This document shows positions 22,901 through 36,365 of a stretch of 64,000 nucleotides of DNA, piece by piece. The notes beneath the pieces are model-generated. The model made no database searches and was not told where the DNA came from. It worked only from the letters and a program-made list of their open reading frames with translations. The translations under genes were made by a program, and so were the position numbers. Numbering within the stretch: position 1 is the stretch's first letter; each line of letters opens with the position of its first letter. Origin of the DNA: Rhipidocladum racemiflorum (lineage: Eukaryota > Streptophyta > Magnoliopsida > Poales > Poaceae); the NCBI GenBank assembly GCA_036346355.1, contig CM070590.1, forward strand, positions 41,573,749 to 41,637,748. Reading direction: 5' to 3'.

Positions 22901-24268
22901 AGTCCATATGAATTTCCGCAACCTTCGATGTTAATGGTGTTTCAATTCTTTGATACCGAGGAAGTCGTTTGGTGGATGACTATTCGGTACTGGCTATTAC
23001 ATGATGAATGAATGGTGAAAAAGGAAACATGACATCGTTTATCGATGTCTAATGATAAAGGAGTCGTTGAGCCAGGTCGGTGAGAAAGTCATATATGGAT
23101 ACATGACTAATCCGGAGTGCTCTTGAAAAGTTTGCATTCATGTTATGAATCGAGATGTCCATTTCTTTCTAGTATGAAAAGAAACAATGAAGAATTTCTG
23201 GTATGTTGGTTGTGGTGTAGGAGATTTGTGTTTCCTTTGCATCTTGGATTAGAAAGTTAAAAGTGAATGCTCTTTGGTTGTTGTCGAATCCTTTCCAAAG
23301 TGATTGTAGTGCATTGGATTCAAAGTTATGCATGAGGATCAATTGGGTTCATGATTTGTGGTTGAGCTTACCAATGGTTGTAATCTTTGTTCTAGTCCTT
23401 TGAGTGGAAGAGCCTGAGGGCGAGACCTTCTTAGAGAGAGAAATCCAGTGTGGGTGGTTAATGACCTCAGTTATTAAGTGTTACTAGTAGTTGATCGAAA
23501 ATAGTTTAAAAGTGGAGAGTAAATGAAGGTTGTGTTGGACTCAATGCAAACCTTCTTGGGGGTATTGTGTCGTTGATGTGTTCTTCGGTAGGGTTGATTA
23601 AGTTACTAGTGGACCACTTGGTGGTTGCTAGTAATTATTTTTCCTTTTCGAAGTGTATTGGATCTTTTGTCACTGATCTATGAGCGAGTTGAGTCAATCG
23701 TAGCGTTTTTTTTCGGTTGCTATTGTTCTTGCGGGTTTTAAAAACCTTGATTTTAAAGAAAGCTTTCCCCTATTCATGTTAGTGGTGGGTATTGGTCTTT
23801 TGTAAAAGATCAATCTTTTGTAAGGTTTTAACCCTGTTTGTTCAAACAGTGGGTTGTCTTGGAGTGTAGTGTCTAGTCTGGTTCGTCGTCGTCTTGAATA
23901 CGGCAAACCACAGTAGAGAGGGTTCTAGAGGCTGGTACCGTGTTCTTTTCGAGAGTAGTTACGATTAAAGGGATTGGGCACGTTAGTGCCAAGTAATGTA
24001 TCGAATGAGGAGTGTGAGACCGTTTTCTTTCGTGGTCTTTTTGGCAATTGAAGTGAAGGTGGAACCGTGAGAGGTTGCACTCTGTTGAGCTAAATCGACA
24101 TTTTCTCGCTAAGTGTTGGTTTTGAGAACTCATTGGTCGTTTCTTTCGGTTTAAATCTTTGTGTGAATGTTTTGGTGTGGCAAGGAAGTCTTTTGTCCCT
24201 TGGGGACTTTTTGTTGATTTTGGCGTTCGTCGGATTCGAGGTCGAATCCTGTTTAAGGGGGGGGAGAA
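19954..24268 (+). mobile_element. Element B interior: PBS, non-coding body, PPT
   Basis: TGGTATCAGAGC (19956-19967) is a perfect primer-binding site. TTTAAGGGGGGGGAGAA (24252-24268) is the polypurine tract. Between them no gag-pol domain is found in any frame. Blocks shared with A, D, E and H include GTGAGGTTTGACGGTGTGG (about 20339), a frame reading VEDEEKEFCVARLL (about 20600-20650), MSMDLHPKVFE at 22447-22480, and GGTCGGTGAGAAAGTCAT near 23077. A non-coding RNA body mobilised in trans is the likely state. Confidence 0.85.
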
Positions 24269-25508
24269 TGTGATACTAAGGAATGACGGTATGAGTCATT
24301 TTCGATCTCGGCCATAAGGTACGACTCTTGTAACATGTTTTTGCGCCGTTTCTGCAAGTGTGGGCCTTTCCGGGGGATTTTGGGCCTTTCCGGAGGGGAA
24401 TTGGGCCTTCCGAGGGAGTTCGGGCCTTGGGGTGTCCATGTGGGCCGAAGGTGGAACATATTTGGGCCTTTTGGAGGTGGTCTAGGACAGCAAAACTGCT
24501 GCCCTAGCCCTACCTGCGCCCCAAACAAGTCCCCTCCCTAGCCCTAGCCCCCACTTGTTTCCCCTCCACCCCATTGCCTCCTCCTCCCTAGCCGCCACCC
24601 CCCTTAGCTTCTTGCGCCCTCCCCCATCCCTCTCCACCATCCTTGCTGCCCCTAGGGGAGTTCTTCACCCCACCACCCCGCAGATCCGTCCATTGGAGCG
24701 CTCCGCGACGAGGAGATCCGGTGGATTTGGAGCGAGGAGGGAGATCGCGCGAACCGGAAGGAGATCCGTTGGGTTTTCGGGCGTCGGGCGAAGGTATGAT
24801 CATGGGATTCCTTGGGGTTGATCTAGATATTGTTCTTAGGGTGTTTATCAAGTTTTTAGATCAATTGGTGGTGCTGGATTTGAGTAATTTGGGTTAGATC
24901 TAGATATTGCCACGTTTTTGTTTTGGGACAGCATGAGCAGTCGACGTAGGGTTCACGTTTTCGCCAATTTAGAGTTGGAATATGGCCGTACGGACTTTTA
25001 TGAAGTTGTATATAATTTCATTATCTTTCAGTGGATATAAAGAACGTTAAATTCCACCCAGCCGTTTGAAAGTTATGGCTGTTTTACCGAGCGCGTTAAA
25101 ATCTGTGACGCGATTGGAACAGATCACGGTAATCTGTAGATTAAACAATTTTAGAATCCGAATCAGTCTTTACTTATAGCTAGAGAAAGTTGGGAAATTT
25201 CCTAAGCTACGCGAGGATGTGCTCGTTTAATTGATTCAGAGTCCCAGAACTCAAGTTATGGCTTTTCGAAGGCTGCTGTCCCGACGGGACAGAGCCTCTG
25301 TTTTTGGGGTTTTGCAAGTAGGGTGCGAAGTCGGGTAAGATGAATGTTTGCGTACTGTTTTGGGGGCATGATTGTGAGTGTGTGGTACCTATGTGCAGGT
25401 GGTGTGACCCCGGGAGTGCCTTCTACTTCTCGTCAATCCGTCGCCCGTGGTTGAGGCAAGTGTATTGGAATGGTAGCATGTGGTTTGATTGTTTGCCTTG
25501 TTTAAATG
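24269..25508 (+). repeat. Element B 3' LTR, first part
   Basis: It starts TGTGATACTAAGG directly after the polypurine tract and is nearly identical to 7598-8838. The split-leader signals are kept: donor 24793/24794, acceptor 25398, 57-nt exon 25399-25455, and GC donor at 25456. It is cut by D after AAATG (25504-25508) and resumes at 43266. Confidence 0.92.
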
Positions 25509-27871
25509 TGTAACACCTCGGCATTTAATATGCCCGAATGCTACCAAACATAAGCTAAACAACATCTAAGTACCACAATTAAATATAAATTCCAGCAAAT
25601 GTTCATATGCTAAAAACCGATATTTCGGCAGCATCTCCTTTGTTTTTCCATGAATTAACACAATTTCAATATCATGGCAAGATATATCATAGCACACGAC
25701 ATCTAAAACAGCAATAAATAGAGTTTTAAAGACAATATAAGACTAACATCAAGCACTTAATGTCTCCAAGTGTCAAAAGAACAAATAAGCTCTCAAATAG
25801 TAAAGCTAAACACTAAAGCAATGATCATCACACGCAATTTATTATCAAACTAATAGAATGACTTGTGGAATCATTAAGGTGAAGCTACGTGTGGGCATGT
25901 GACTATTTCCCTTCCCCGCATGCCGATCTCAAAGTACCTAAAAAAACAACATAAAACACAAGCGTGAGTTCGAAACTCAGCAAGTATATTGTAATGGACA
26001 ACAAGATCATTTACAAGACAATAATACCTCACATCACATATAACATCTCATACTTGAGCACATAACAACATCATCATCATTAAAAAAAAATGTATTGCAA
26101 TGCAATGCAATGCAATGTTATGCTCATATCTCCATGCAAACTCATACCGATATGGTTGAGTACACACCCGTCGGTGTGCACCCTCTCCCCCCTTCCATCC
26201 CGAAGATGGAGGGTGCCTACTCCTCGCTTCCACAACCCACGGTAGATGGAATCACGATGTAGGACTTACTCTAATGGCTCTCCGGATTAGTCATAACTTT
26301 CTCACCGACCTTCCCGGATTAGTTAATGACTTTCTCACCGCCCGGGCCATGTAACATGTCATGCATGCAACTATGCCAATTATCATATTTCACATGTACA
26401 TAAATATATGGCAACTCATCATGACAAATATAAACACATGGCATCGAACCATGATAATCATACTCAATATTTCATTGGAAAACAGCAAGCATGGCAAGTG
26501 AGCATAGCAAGTGTTCAATCTTTCACCCAATATCAACAAACAACCTACAATCCGCTATACATTACAACACACTTGCCTCAACCGTGGGCGACGGATTTGT
26601 GGGACGTAGAGGGCACTCCCAGTGTCACACCACCTGCACATAGGCATCACACACTCACAATAATGCCCGCAAAACAGTACACAAATCCCCATCTAACCCG
26701 ACATTGCCCACTACTTGCAAACCTAAAAACAGAGGTTCTGTCCCGGCAGGACAGCAGCCTTGCAAAGGCCATAACTTGAGTTCTGGGACTCCAAATCGAT
26801 TAAACGAGTACACCATCGTGAAGCTTAGGAAATTTCTTACCTTTTTCTAGTTATACGGAAAGACTGATTCGGACTCTAAAATTGTTTAATCTACAGATTA
26901 CTACGATCTATTCCAATCGCGTCACAGATTTTAACACGCTCGGTAAAACAGCCATAACTTTTAAACGGCTGATCGGATTTTAACGTTATTTATGTCCACG
27001 AAAAGATAATTAAATTATCTACAACTTCTTTTAAGTCTGTACAGACAGATTCGGAATCTAAATCGACGAAAACTCGAACCCTAGCCCGACTGCTCAATCT
27101 GCCCGAAAACAGAAACGTGGCAACGTCTAGATCTAACCCAAAGAACTCCAATCCAGCACCACCAATTGATCTAAAAACTTGATAATCACCCTAAGAACAG
27201 TACCTAGATCAATTCCAAGGATCCCCACGATCATACCGTTGCCCAACGAACGAATCTCCAATAGATCTCCTCGCGGATCGCTCCTCGCTCCAGGCTCCTC
27301 GCTCCACGCTCCTCGCTCCTCGCTCCAATGGATGGATCCACTAGGTGCAGAGGTGTGGAGACCACTCTAGGGCAGCAAGGGGGTGGAGGAGAGGTGGTGG
27401 AGAGGTGGGGAGCAAAGGGGCAAGGGAGGGGGAGGCGCACGGCCAAGGGAGGAGGGAGGCGGCTAGGGCAAGGGCAAGTGGGGGGGGAAGGGCGCACAAG
27501 GGGCAGGGGTGAACGCCCAAGGGCTGGTGGGGAGCCCTTTTACCAGCCCCCACACCCAATCCTAGTCCGTTACGGAGACCTACTCCATCCCACCAAAGCC
27601 CACTTAAGGCCCAAACTCCCCCGGGAAGGCCCAAAACCCTAAAACGGCCCTAAACGCCTTTAAAAGCTATTAACCTCCATATCCTATAGTTTTAACCTTA
27701 ATTCCACATCTCATAATGTTATTAACCTTATCATGCACGTTAAATAAGGTTACGACACTCCGTGGCGACATAACACTTCAACCGGCCCAAAAACGCGAGA
27801 AAACCTTAAGCCGAAAGGTTTTATTCTCTAGTTTCACCTTCTATAACGTCACACCAAACTATAGTGTCACG
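25509..27871 (-). repeat. Element D 3' LTR (left)
   Basis: It starts TGTAACACCTCGGC; the terminal A is mutated to G (…GTGTCACG at 27871). It includes a TGCAA microsatellite (26096-26116), the dyad cluster (26128-26221), the 57-nt middle exon (26633-26577), and an imperfect GCTCCTCGCTCC repeat (27280-27327). It also has GGCCCA next to a telo-box-like AAACCCTAA (27628-27642), a pairing seen in plant ribosomal-protein promoters. The D 5' LTR has lost the telo-box match. Confidence 0.9.
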
Positions 27872-29994
27872 TTCTTCCCCCCTTCAACAGGATTCGACCT
27901 CGAATCCGAAGGACGCCAAAAACAACAACAATGTCCCCAAGGGACAAAAGGCTTCTCTGCAGCACAAAACATTCGCACAACGACTAGAACCGGAAACAAA
28001 CGACAAACGATTTCCCAAAACCAACACTTAAAGAAAAAGTGTTGATCTAGCTCAACTAAGGGCAACCGCTCACAGTTCAACTTTCAATTCAAATCCCAAA
28101 CATAATCTGCGTTTCAACCTCGAAGGGCTTCAACAACCCAAAACGCTCGAATCCTCACGACAAACACCTCACCCTTCTATCACAACCTACCTGACTACAC
28201 ACTGCAATAAACTCAACATGACAAAGTCAAAGGAAGTCACAATTCCTTTAACGACCTCTCTTCATTCCCGAAAGTTTCCATCGAGGGGAATAACTCATTA
28301 AGGCACACTAGCCCTTCCGATACACGATCATACTAACATTTTATTCCATCCTTTCCCAGGCAAGACTCAAACCCAAAAACAACTAGTGAAGACAACTGCT
28401 CACGGCAGGGCAATTATCACCGATCTACCGTCAACTTCACTTCCACCCATCGCTACTCTTAGTAAAGGTTAAACCCATACATCATCAACCTCCATCACAA
28501 ACCACCCTTATACCACTAAGGTTCGACACCTAGCCCAAGCTAGGATCGAAACCTTACCAAACCACAATTGGTTCCTTTCTTAAGAGGGTCTCGCCCTCAC
28601 ACAAAAACACTTAGCTATCAAGCCCAAGTGTACACACAACAACTCAAACCCAAAGCGTTAACAACCATTTTGGAAAGAATTCGGCAACATCCAAGCCAAA
28701 ACACAAAGGAAACACAAATCCCTTCACCACAACCAACATACCAGAAATTGTTCATTGCTTCTTTTCATACTAGAAAGCAAGGGAAATCTCGTTTCATGAC
28801 ATAAATGCACACTCTTCAGGAGCACTCCGGATTAGTCATATCTCCATATATGACTTTCTCACCGACCTGGCTCAACGACTCTTTTATCATTTAACATGTA
28901 AAAACGATGTCATGTTTACTTTTCACCATTCCCTCATCATGTAACCACACTACCGAATAGTCATTCACATGATGACTTTTGCCTCGGTATCATATGAATA
29001 AATCTCGAATAACATCGAGAGTTGCGCTAATTCATATAAACTATGACGGCAACATCGTTAATCAACAAAACACCACATCGTGTGAAAACCCATCTTCGAT
29101 TTAACACTAGCTTTGCAACACCTCGCAAAATCAAACTCAACCCTTTGGAACAGAACATCGACTCCAAAATCAAACATCTGCAGACACAAGCGCCATAAAT
29201 TTTTATCAAAAGAGAGGGAAACTCAATCCAAAAAGAAAACTCTTCACTAACCAAATTCACCTATAAAACATTCATAAAAATCTAGACTTGTAAAACACCC
29301 GCACACCAGACACATTTTCCAAATGACTCCAACTCTAGTCAAATAGAGTTACACATCAAGGGCTTAACTCAAAAGTTTCCAACACAACCCTTTATGACCA
29401 TCTGCTTCCTTTTAAAATTAATTCCAAAGATAAATCAGTGCGAACGCGAAAGGGCGCGATCCACTCAAAAACTTTTGGATGTAAACTCAAACTCACAACA
29501 CGAACTAAACAAATTCGCCAAAACCAAAGGTCGACACCAACCACTACGAGTTTTGGGGAAACTCTGAAACTCAACATAAGGAACACCTCAACCGAAAGCA
29601 TTCAACCGAGATGGCAAACAACCAAACCAGTTTCAAAGGTTTTTAGACAACAGCTCAGCATGAAAGGAACCATCTCTAGTACTCCACTACGCTTTCCATT
29701 AAAGACTTCAATAATCACTATTTACTATCTGAGGAGCCCCAACACAATTCAACCGAAAGTTTCACAACAAATTCTTCCTCTAGTTACCATTCCCAACATT
29801 TTCTAATAAGGGTTTATGATGCTTATCAAAAAGGCACCCAACCAAGACTATAATGACATGATCCCCACGGATCACCGAATCATAATACATCTTATTCTAA
29901 ATTTGAAACATAGTACTTCCACAAATCTTTCAGCAAGATCAACATATAAATTTCATACCTCCTATCTATTCATGTCTCGACAACCGAACCTTAT
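27872..29994 (-). mobile_element. Element D interior, 3' part (non-coding)
   Basis: It starts with the polypurine-tract complement TTCTTCCCCCCTT. It aligns by eye with A 4726-6900 and H 50020-51640. Shared blocks include the CCGGATTAGTCAT motif near 28828 and a small minus-strand open frame at 29392-29601. No protein domain is recognised. E interrupts it after CTTAT (29990-29994). Confidence 0.82.
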
Positions 29995-32184
29995 TGTAAC
30001 ACCCCGGCATTTACTATGCCTGAATGTTACCAAACATAAGCTAAACAACATCTAAATACCACACTAACATCAAATTCCAGCAAAGGTGCATAGACTAAAA
30101 ACCGAGATTTCGGCAGCACCTCCTTTGTTTTATCATGAATTTAAGGAGCAACAACGATATAGCATTATATGGCAATAAGGGAAACATCTAAAACAGCAAT
30201 AAATAGAGTCTTAACGACAATAAAAGACTAACATTTAGCACTTAAAGTTCCAAGTGTCAAACGAACAATAAAACTCTCATTAACCAAGCTAAGCCTTAAT
30301 TTAATGACCATCACACGCAATTTATTATCAAACTAAATGAATTGACTTGGGGAAACATTAAGGTGAAGCAATGTGTGAGCGTGTGACTATTCCCCTTTCC
30401 CGCATGCCGTTCTCATGGTACCTAAAACAACAAGAAAACACAAGGGTGAGTTCGAAAACTCAGCAAGCATACTGCAATGAACAACAAGCATAACAACAAG
30501 TCAATAACATCTTTCATCATGTATAACATCTCATTCATGAATACTTATCAATATCATCATCAATTTGTATGCGATGTAATGCATTGCTCCTGACCCTCTG
30601 GAACCTCATACCGGTATGGGAAGTACACACCCGTCGGTGTGCACCCTTTCCCCCTTCCATCCCGAAGATGGAGGGTGCCTACTCGCTTCCAAACACCACG
30701 TGGATGGAATCACGACATAGGACTTACTCAATGGCGTTCCGGATTAGTCATAACTTTCTCACCGACCTTGCCGGACTAGTTAAGACTTTCTCACCGCCCT
30801 CGCCTCTATCTCATGACATGCATGCAACCATGCCAATTATCATATTCAATTCACATATTAACACATGGCATCATAATGTGTTAAACATGCTCATCATATC
30901 ATATCAATTATTAACACATGGCAAGTGAACATATATCATGTAAACAATTCCATATAATCACAACATGCAACCTACAACTCGCTATCCATCACAACACACT
31001 TGCCTCAACCACGTGCAACGGATTGGCGGGAAGAAGAGGGAACTCCCGGGGTCACACCACCTGCACATAGGCATCACACACTCACAATCATAACCTCAAA
31101 ACAGTACACACGCCCCCATCTAACCCGACATTGCCAACTACTCGCAAAACCTAAAAACAGAAGTTCTGTCGGCGGGACAGCAGCCTTAAAAGGCATAACT
31201 TGAGTTCTGGGACTCCAAATCGAATAAACGAGTACACCGTCGCGCGAAGCTTAGGAAATTTCCCAACTTTTTCTAGTTATAGGGAAAGACTGATTCGGAC
31301 TCTAAAATTGTTTAATCTACAGATTACCACAATCTGTTCCAGTTACGTCACAGATTTTAAGCGCTCGGTAAAACAGCCATAACTTTCAAACGGCTGATCG
31401 GAAATTAACGTGCTTTACGTCCACGGAAAGATAATTAAATTATCTACAACTTCCTAGAAGTCCGTACGGACAGATTCGGATTCTAAATCGACGGAAACTC
31501 GAACCCTAGCTCAACTGCTCAATCTGCCCGAAAACAGAAACGTGGACAAGTTTAGATCTAACCCAAATTACTTCAAACCAGCGCCTCCAATTGATCTAAA
31601 AACTTGATAAACACCCTAATAACAGTACCTAGATCATCCCCAAGGATCCCCAAGATCATACCTTTGCAAACAAATCTCCAATCAATCTCCATGAATCTCC
31701 TCGCGAATCGCTCCTCGCTCCACGTTCCTCGCTCCTCGCTCCTTGCTCTCGCTCCTCGCTTCCACGGGATGACTCCACAAGGTGCAGGGGTGGGAGGCCA
31801 CCCTAGGGCAGCAAGGGGTGGAGGGAGGTGGTGTGGAGGTGGAGGAAAGGGAGGGGGTGCGACGGTTATGGGGGCTAGGGGCTTAGGGGAGGAGGGGAGG
31901 GAGGAGAGGGCGCAAGAGGGGAGGTGGGCGCAAGGGGCTGAGATGGGGCGCAAGGGGGCAGGGGAGCCTTTAACAGCCCTCAACCCAATCCTAGTCGTTC
32001 TGGAGTCCTAATCCATCCCACCAAAGCCACCAAGGCCCAAAACTCCCGGAAGGCCCAAAACCCCGAAACGCGGCCCGGAACGTTATTAACCCCGATCCTT
32101 ATGATCTTAACCTTATTTCCACATCTCATACTGTATTTAACCTTATCATGCTCAAAAATTAAGGATCGACACTGAGGTGTCACA
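29995..32184 (-). repeat. Element E 3' LTR (left)
   Basis: It starts TGTAACACCCCGGCATTTAC. The first 400 or so bases match the right LTR exactly by eye, while GC-rich parts differ by short indels. The middle exon is 57 nt (31060-31004), with GC donor and acceptors conserved. The dyad cluster is at about 30600-30690. Confidence 0.9.
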
Positions 32185-35100
32185 TTCTTCCCCTTCAACG
32201 AGGATTCAATTCGAATCTAAACGCACTAACATGAAACCCAGCAAAACCAAAAGGTCGAATTTTCACATCACATACCGAGGCGAACAGCTCGGGATACCTC
32301 TCGCGCATCGCGAGATTCCAGCTCCCAAGTCGCTTCTCTCTCGGTCCGATGTGACCACAGACCTTGACAAACTTAAGCGTCTGTTCTTCATCACTCGCTC
32401 AAGTCCCAGCAGAATTTCCACGGACGGGACTTCGAAGGTGAGGTCCTCGTTGAAGCACTAATGGTTCCAATGGAACCACCAACTCCGGATCATGCAAGTA
32501 TTTCCTCAACATCGAGACATGGAACACATCATGCACACCTTGCATGGATTAGGTAGCTCTAGGCGATAGGCCAACCTCGCCAACTCGAGGCGAGGATAGG
32601 AAAAGGCCCAACATACCTTGGTGAGCTTTCCTTTGGTGCCAAACGCACCACACTCCTTGGTGGGAGATACTGCAAGAGTACGCTATCACCCACCTCGAAC
32701 TCCAAGTCTCGCCGCCACATCAGCATAGCTCTTCCATGCGTTTCGTGCTGAGAAGGTTCTGCCGAACCTCCGACACGCGATCAATACCGCTGAACCCAAT
32801 CCGGCCCAAGAATAGCTCTCGCCCACAAGATCCCAACAAAGTGGCGATCTGCACTTCCGACCATACAAGACCTCGCAAGGAGCAGCCTGGATCTTTGGAA
32901 TGGTAAGCTCATATGTGTAAGCAAACTACGCAAGGGCAAATGGTCTTCCAGCTACCTTCCAAGCCATCACATAGGCCCTGAGCATGTCCTCCAAAGTTTG
33001 GATGGTACGCTCAGACCGCACTTATCTGTCGAGGGTGAAAAGCGGTACTAAGGCAAAGCTGCGTGCAAAGCACTCTGCAAACTCTCCTGAACTTGAGACG
33101 AACTTGCATCCCGATCGAGAGATAATGGTCTTGGGTACACCATGCAATCTCACAATCTCCCGCACATAGATGGAGCCAACTCATCAATTGGTGGTCGTGC
33201 GGATGGGAATGAAATGCGCAGACTTGTGAGACGGTCCACCACAACCCAAACACATCCTTCCTCGTGGAGAACTGAGGTAGACCAACCACGAAATCCATGG
33301 AGATGTCATCCCATGGCCACCACAGGACCTCCAATAGTGCAACGAGCCCAGTGGGACGCTTATGCTCAGCTTTGATCTTCGCCAGATCCCACAAGACGCC
33401 ACATACTTGGCAATATCCACTCTCATCCTTTTCCACCAGAAATTCTTCTTCAAGTCCACTGTACATCTTGGTCTCTCTAGGATGGACCGTGGTAATGCGG
33501 GTGCGATGAGCTTCTCGAATGTCTTCTTTCACTTGAGATTTAAGGCACGCACTGACGGCCACGACACCTCAAAACTCCCAGCATCATCAGCGGTAAAGTC
33601 TCCCGACTTGCCATCCTCAAAGCGTTCCTCCTGCTTTGGAGCAAACGATCATGTCAGCCGTGCCTCTACTTTGAGACACGCTCAGAATCGCGACTCAAGA
33701 ATCATTTGAGTTTCAGCTTTGCATGGTCCCCGCATAAGCAGTAGGAGACTCCCAAACGCTCAAAATCAGCAACAAGACAATCAACAGAGGGGCATTGTCT
33801 TGCGACTAAGAGCATCGCCACCACATTTGCCTTCCCTGATGATCTTGGATAGTGAGGTCATAATCCTTTATCAATTCTAGCCACCTCCTTCGCCTCAAGT
33901 TCAAATCTTTCGAGTAAAGATGTACTTGAGGCTCTTATGTCGATAAAAATATCACAAGATTCGCCACAGTAAATAATGCCTCCATAACTTCAATGCAAAC
34001 ACCACGGCTAGCTCAAGATCATGGGTGGGATAATTCTGCTCATGCTTTTCATTGCCTCGAAGCATAAGCAATCACCTTGCCATTTTGCATGAGCACACAA
34101 CCAAGTCCCAACCGAGAAGCATCGAACAAAGCAGTGAAGCGCTTCCCGGCTCGGGAAGGGTAAGAACACGAGGCGATCACTAACTTCTCCTTCAAAGTGC
34201 TTGTGCTCACACTGTGATCCTTTGGAACTTCATCCTTTCGAGTCGGCCGTGAAAGTGGCTTGGCAATGATAGAGAAATCCGCACAAAAGCAGCCGGTAGT
34301 AGCTTGACCAACCCAAGGAAACTACGCACCTCTTTGACATTGGAAGGCCTCTTCCAATCCAAAAGCTCTTGAGACTTTGCTAGGATCTACTGAGATATGC
34401 CCTCTGGATTGATGATGTGGCCAAGAAAACCCACGAAATCGAACTAACTGCACTTTTTCAGACAGCAAAGAATTGATTCTCCCTCAGAGGTACTCGGCTG
34501 AAGCCTCAAGTGTCGCTCATGCTCCTCTTCGACGAGAGTAAATCAGAATGTCATCGATGAACACTACCACAAACTCATCAAGGTACTTGTGTAGCATACT
34601 GCTCATCGCCTCCATAAAGACAGCAGGAGCATTAGTTAGTCCAAAAGACATAACTTTAAATTCATAATGCCCATACCTAGTGGAGAAAGCGAGTCTTCTC
34701 AATGTCACGCTCCCTTACACGGATCTCGATTATACCCAGTGAAAGATCAATTTTGGAGAACACCTTTGCTCTGAGTTGGTCAAAGCAGATCCTCGATGCG
34801 AGGCAAAGGATACTTGTTTTTGGCTGTCACTTGGTTAAGAGCACGATAATCAATGCACATCGCCAACTTCCATCCTTCTTCGAGACGAAGAGGACGGGTG
34901 CTCCCCATGGCGACACGCTACGCCGAATGAAGCCTTTGGCCATGGATCCTCCAAGCTGCTTCTTAACTCGTCTTGAAAAGGTCGAGCTAAGCGGTATGTA
35001 GAGATAAAAATAGGTCAGTGCGAGGCAAGATCAATCTGACTCCACATTCCTCACGGAGGTAGACCAGGCAACTCGTCGGGGAACACATCAACGAACTCCT

Positions 35101-35953
35101 TCACTCTGAGAAATCTCCTCAATGGGGCCGAGGAAGATGGTTTCTCGAGACAAAGTCATGAGGAAACCATGACCTCAAACGCCACTAAAACAAACTAGTC
35201 AAAGCAAAGACAACCGAGGGTATACCACTGAAAGGTCAACTCTTCCTGCACGGGCCTGCAAGAACAGTGTCTTCGAAACAACAGATCTTAGCACAGTCTG
35301 CATCGATGCACGGCAGTCCATGCCCAAAATGACATCAAAAGGAGCCAATCGGATCACCATGAGATTGGCAAAGAAAACCTCATCATCAATGGCAATGGTG
35401 CAACCAGGGCAAACCAAAGAACTAGCAATCAAACCCCAGGAGAAGCCCGACTAACACAGATTCGAAATCCATTGAACTCCCCAACTTAGCTCGCTAGCAA
35501 ACTCAGGCGACACAAAAGAATAGGATGCTCGGAATCAAATAGAACAAAGGCATCCAGCGGAATCCACGATGCAGTACCTGAAACCACCTCTGGATGCCCC
35601 TGACTCGGTCGGCCGCGTGCACACTCTGGTGGCGCGGGACGTAAGAGCCCCGACTCAGCTGATGCCCTCATCAAGGCCGGGGCGGAGGAGGCAATCGAGG
35701 AGGAGCCAGGGCCATGCGGGCACCGCAAGACGCTACCGGTGGCGCCACGCAAAGGGTGGGTGAAACAGGGCAGCCATCATGTGCACCGATCCTCACGGAA
35801 GACGCCGGCTGGAGTGGGGAGGAGAAGGCACCGTCTCACTTGATGATGCTACGGTTCATCCGTGATTCGCCCCATATGGTCGGGCTTGCCGCGGTGGTTG
35901 CAACTCGGTCCAACCACACTCACGAGCACGGTGCTCGCCACCGCACTCGAGGC
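32185..35953 (-). pseudogene. pol: Element E pol remnant (zinc knuckle to chromodomain)
   Basis: It is colinear with C's 12221-16040. In sense it shows a damaged knuckle region (35953-35860), protease (about 35560-35190), RT with a short intact piece FSTRYGHYEFKVMSFGLTN...VFIDDIL (34708-34517), RNase H (34200-33780), integrase (33620-32700) and chromodomain (about 32500-32290). Dozens of small insertions and deletions break every frame. No protein of useful length is possible as written. Substitutions relative to C are moderate, so it is a related but separate lineage. Confidence 0.85.
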
Positions 35954-36286
35954 GATCCGCGAAAATCCAATACAAAACACTTTTCTTTTGGTTCAGCTCA
36001 ACCAAAGCCAAGAAAACAATGCTAAACCGACCGTCTTAACGGCAGAGAACATCGAAGGGAACCACCATCAACTCTTCTATTTGACTCGATCCAACTACCC
36101 GATCAAGGACAGAAAGATAAGCACTCTTCTCCTACAGGGTTAATAGTTCTTCGGTGATGGCGCTAACCGGCCACACCGTCAAACCTCACCGGATTCTTAT
36201 GAACCAAAAGAGGTGGCCAAACCCTTCGGCACCACAACCCCACTTTTATCACCACAACAGGAACAATCCAATCATTTTATACAGGC
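35954..36286 (-). mobile_element. Non-autonomous-type interior segment replacing E's capsid
   Basis: From GATCCGCGAAAATCC to about TCATTTTATACAGG the sequence follows D 40283-40600, A 44880-45200 and H 54925-55250, including TGGCGCTAACCGGCCACACC and TCTTCTATTTGACTC. In C this place is filled by about 1 kb of capsid gene. The segment therefore marks a recombination between an autonomous and a non-autonomous genome. Confidence 0.82.
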
Positions 36287-36365
36287 CAGAGACTCCGCAA
36301 CTCTCTGGGGAGCCTCGCCGGCCTCCGCGGCCATGGCGTCCCACGGCCTCTACCCCTTGGCATGG
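36287..36365 (-). pseudogene. gag: Element E gag, first ~25 codons only
   Basis: The minus strand has ATG at 36363-36365-equivalent sequence CCAAGGGGTAGAGGCCGTGG, the same basic Arg/Gly start as C and G. Homology stops after about 25 codons at the junction with the 35954-36286 segment. No capsid domain follows. Confidence 0.75.

Noticed and set aside
7598..25508. Reading B's left LTR and the first part of its right LTR as two separate solo LTRs
   Set aside because: PBS at 19956 and PPT at 24253 adjoin them, the split parts rejoin exactly at the C and D target duplications, and CACTA/CATTA flank the whole.
26408..26779. 123-codon open frame repeated almost identically at 41798-42169
   Set aside because: Both lie in the two LTRs of element D on the strand opposite to transcription; identity reflects LTR identity, not a gene.
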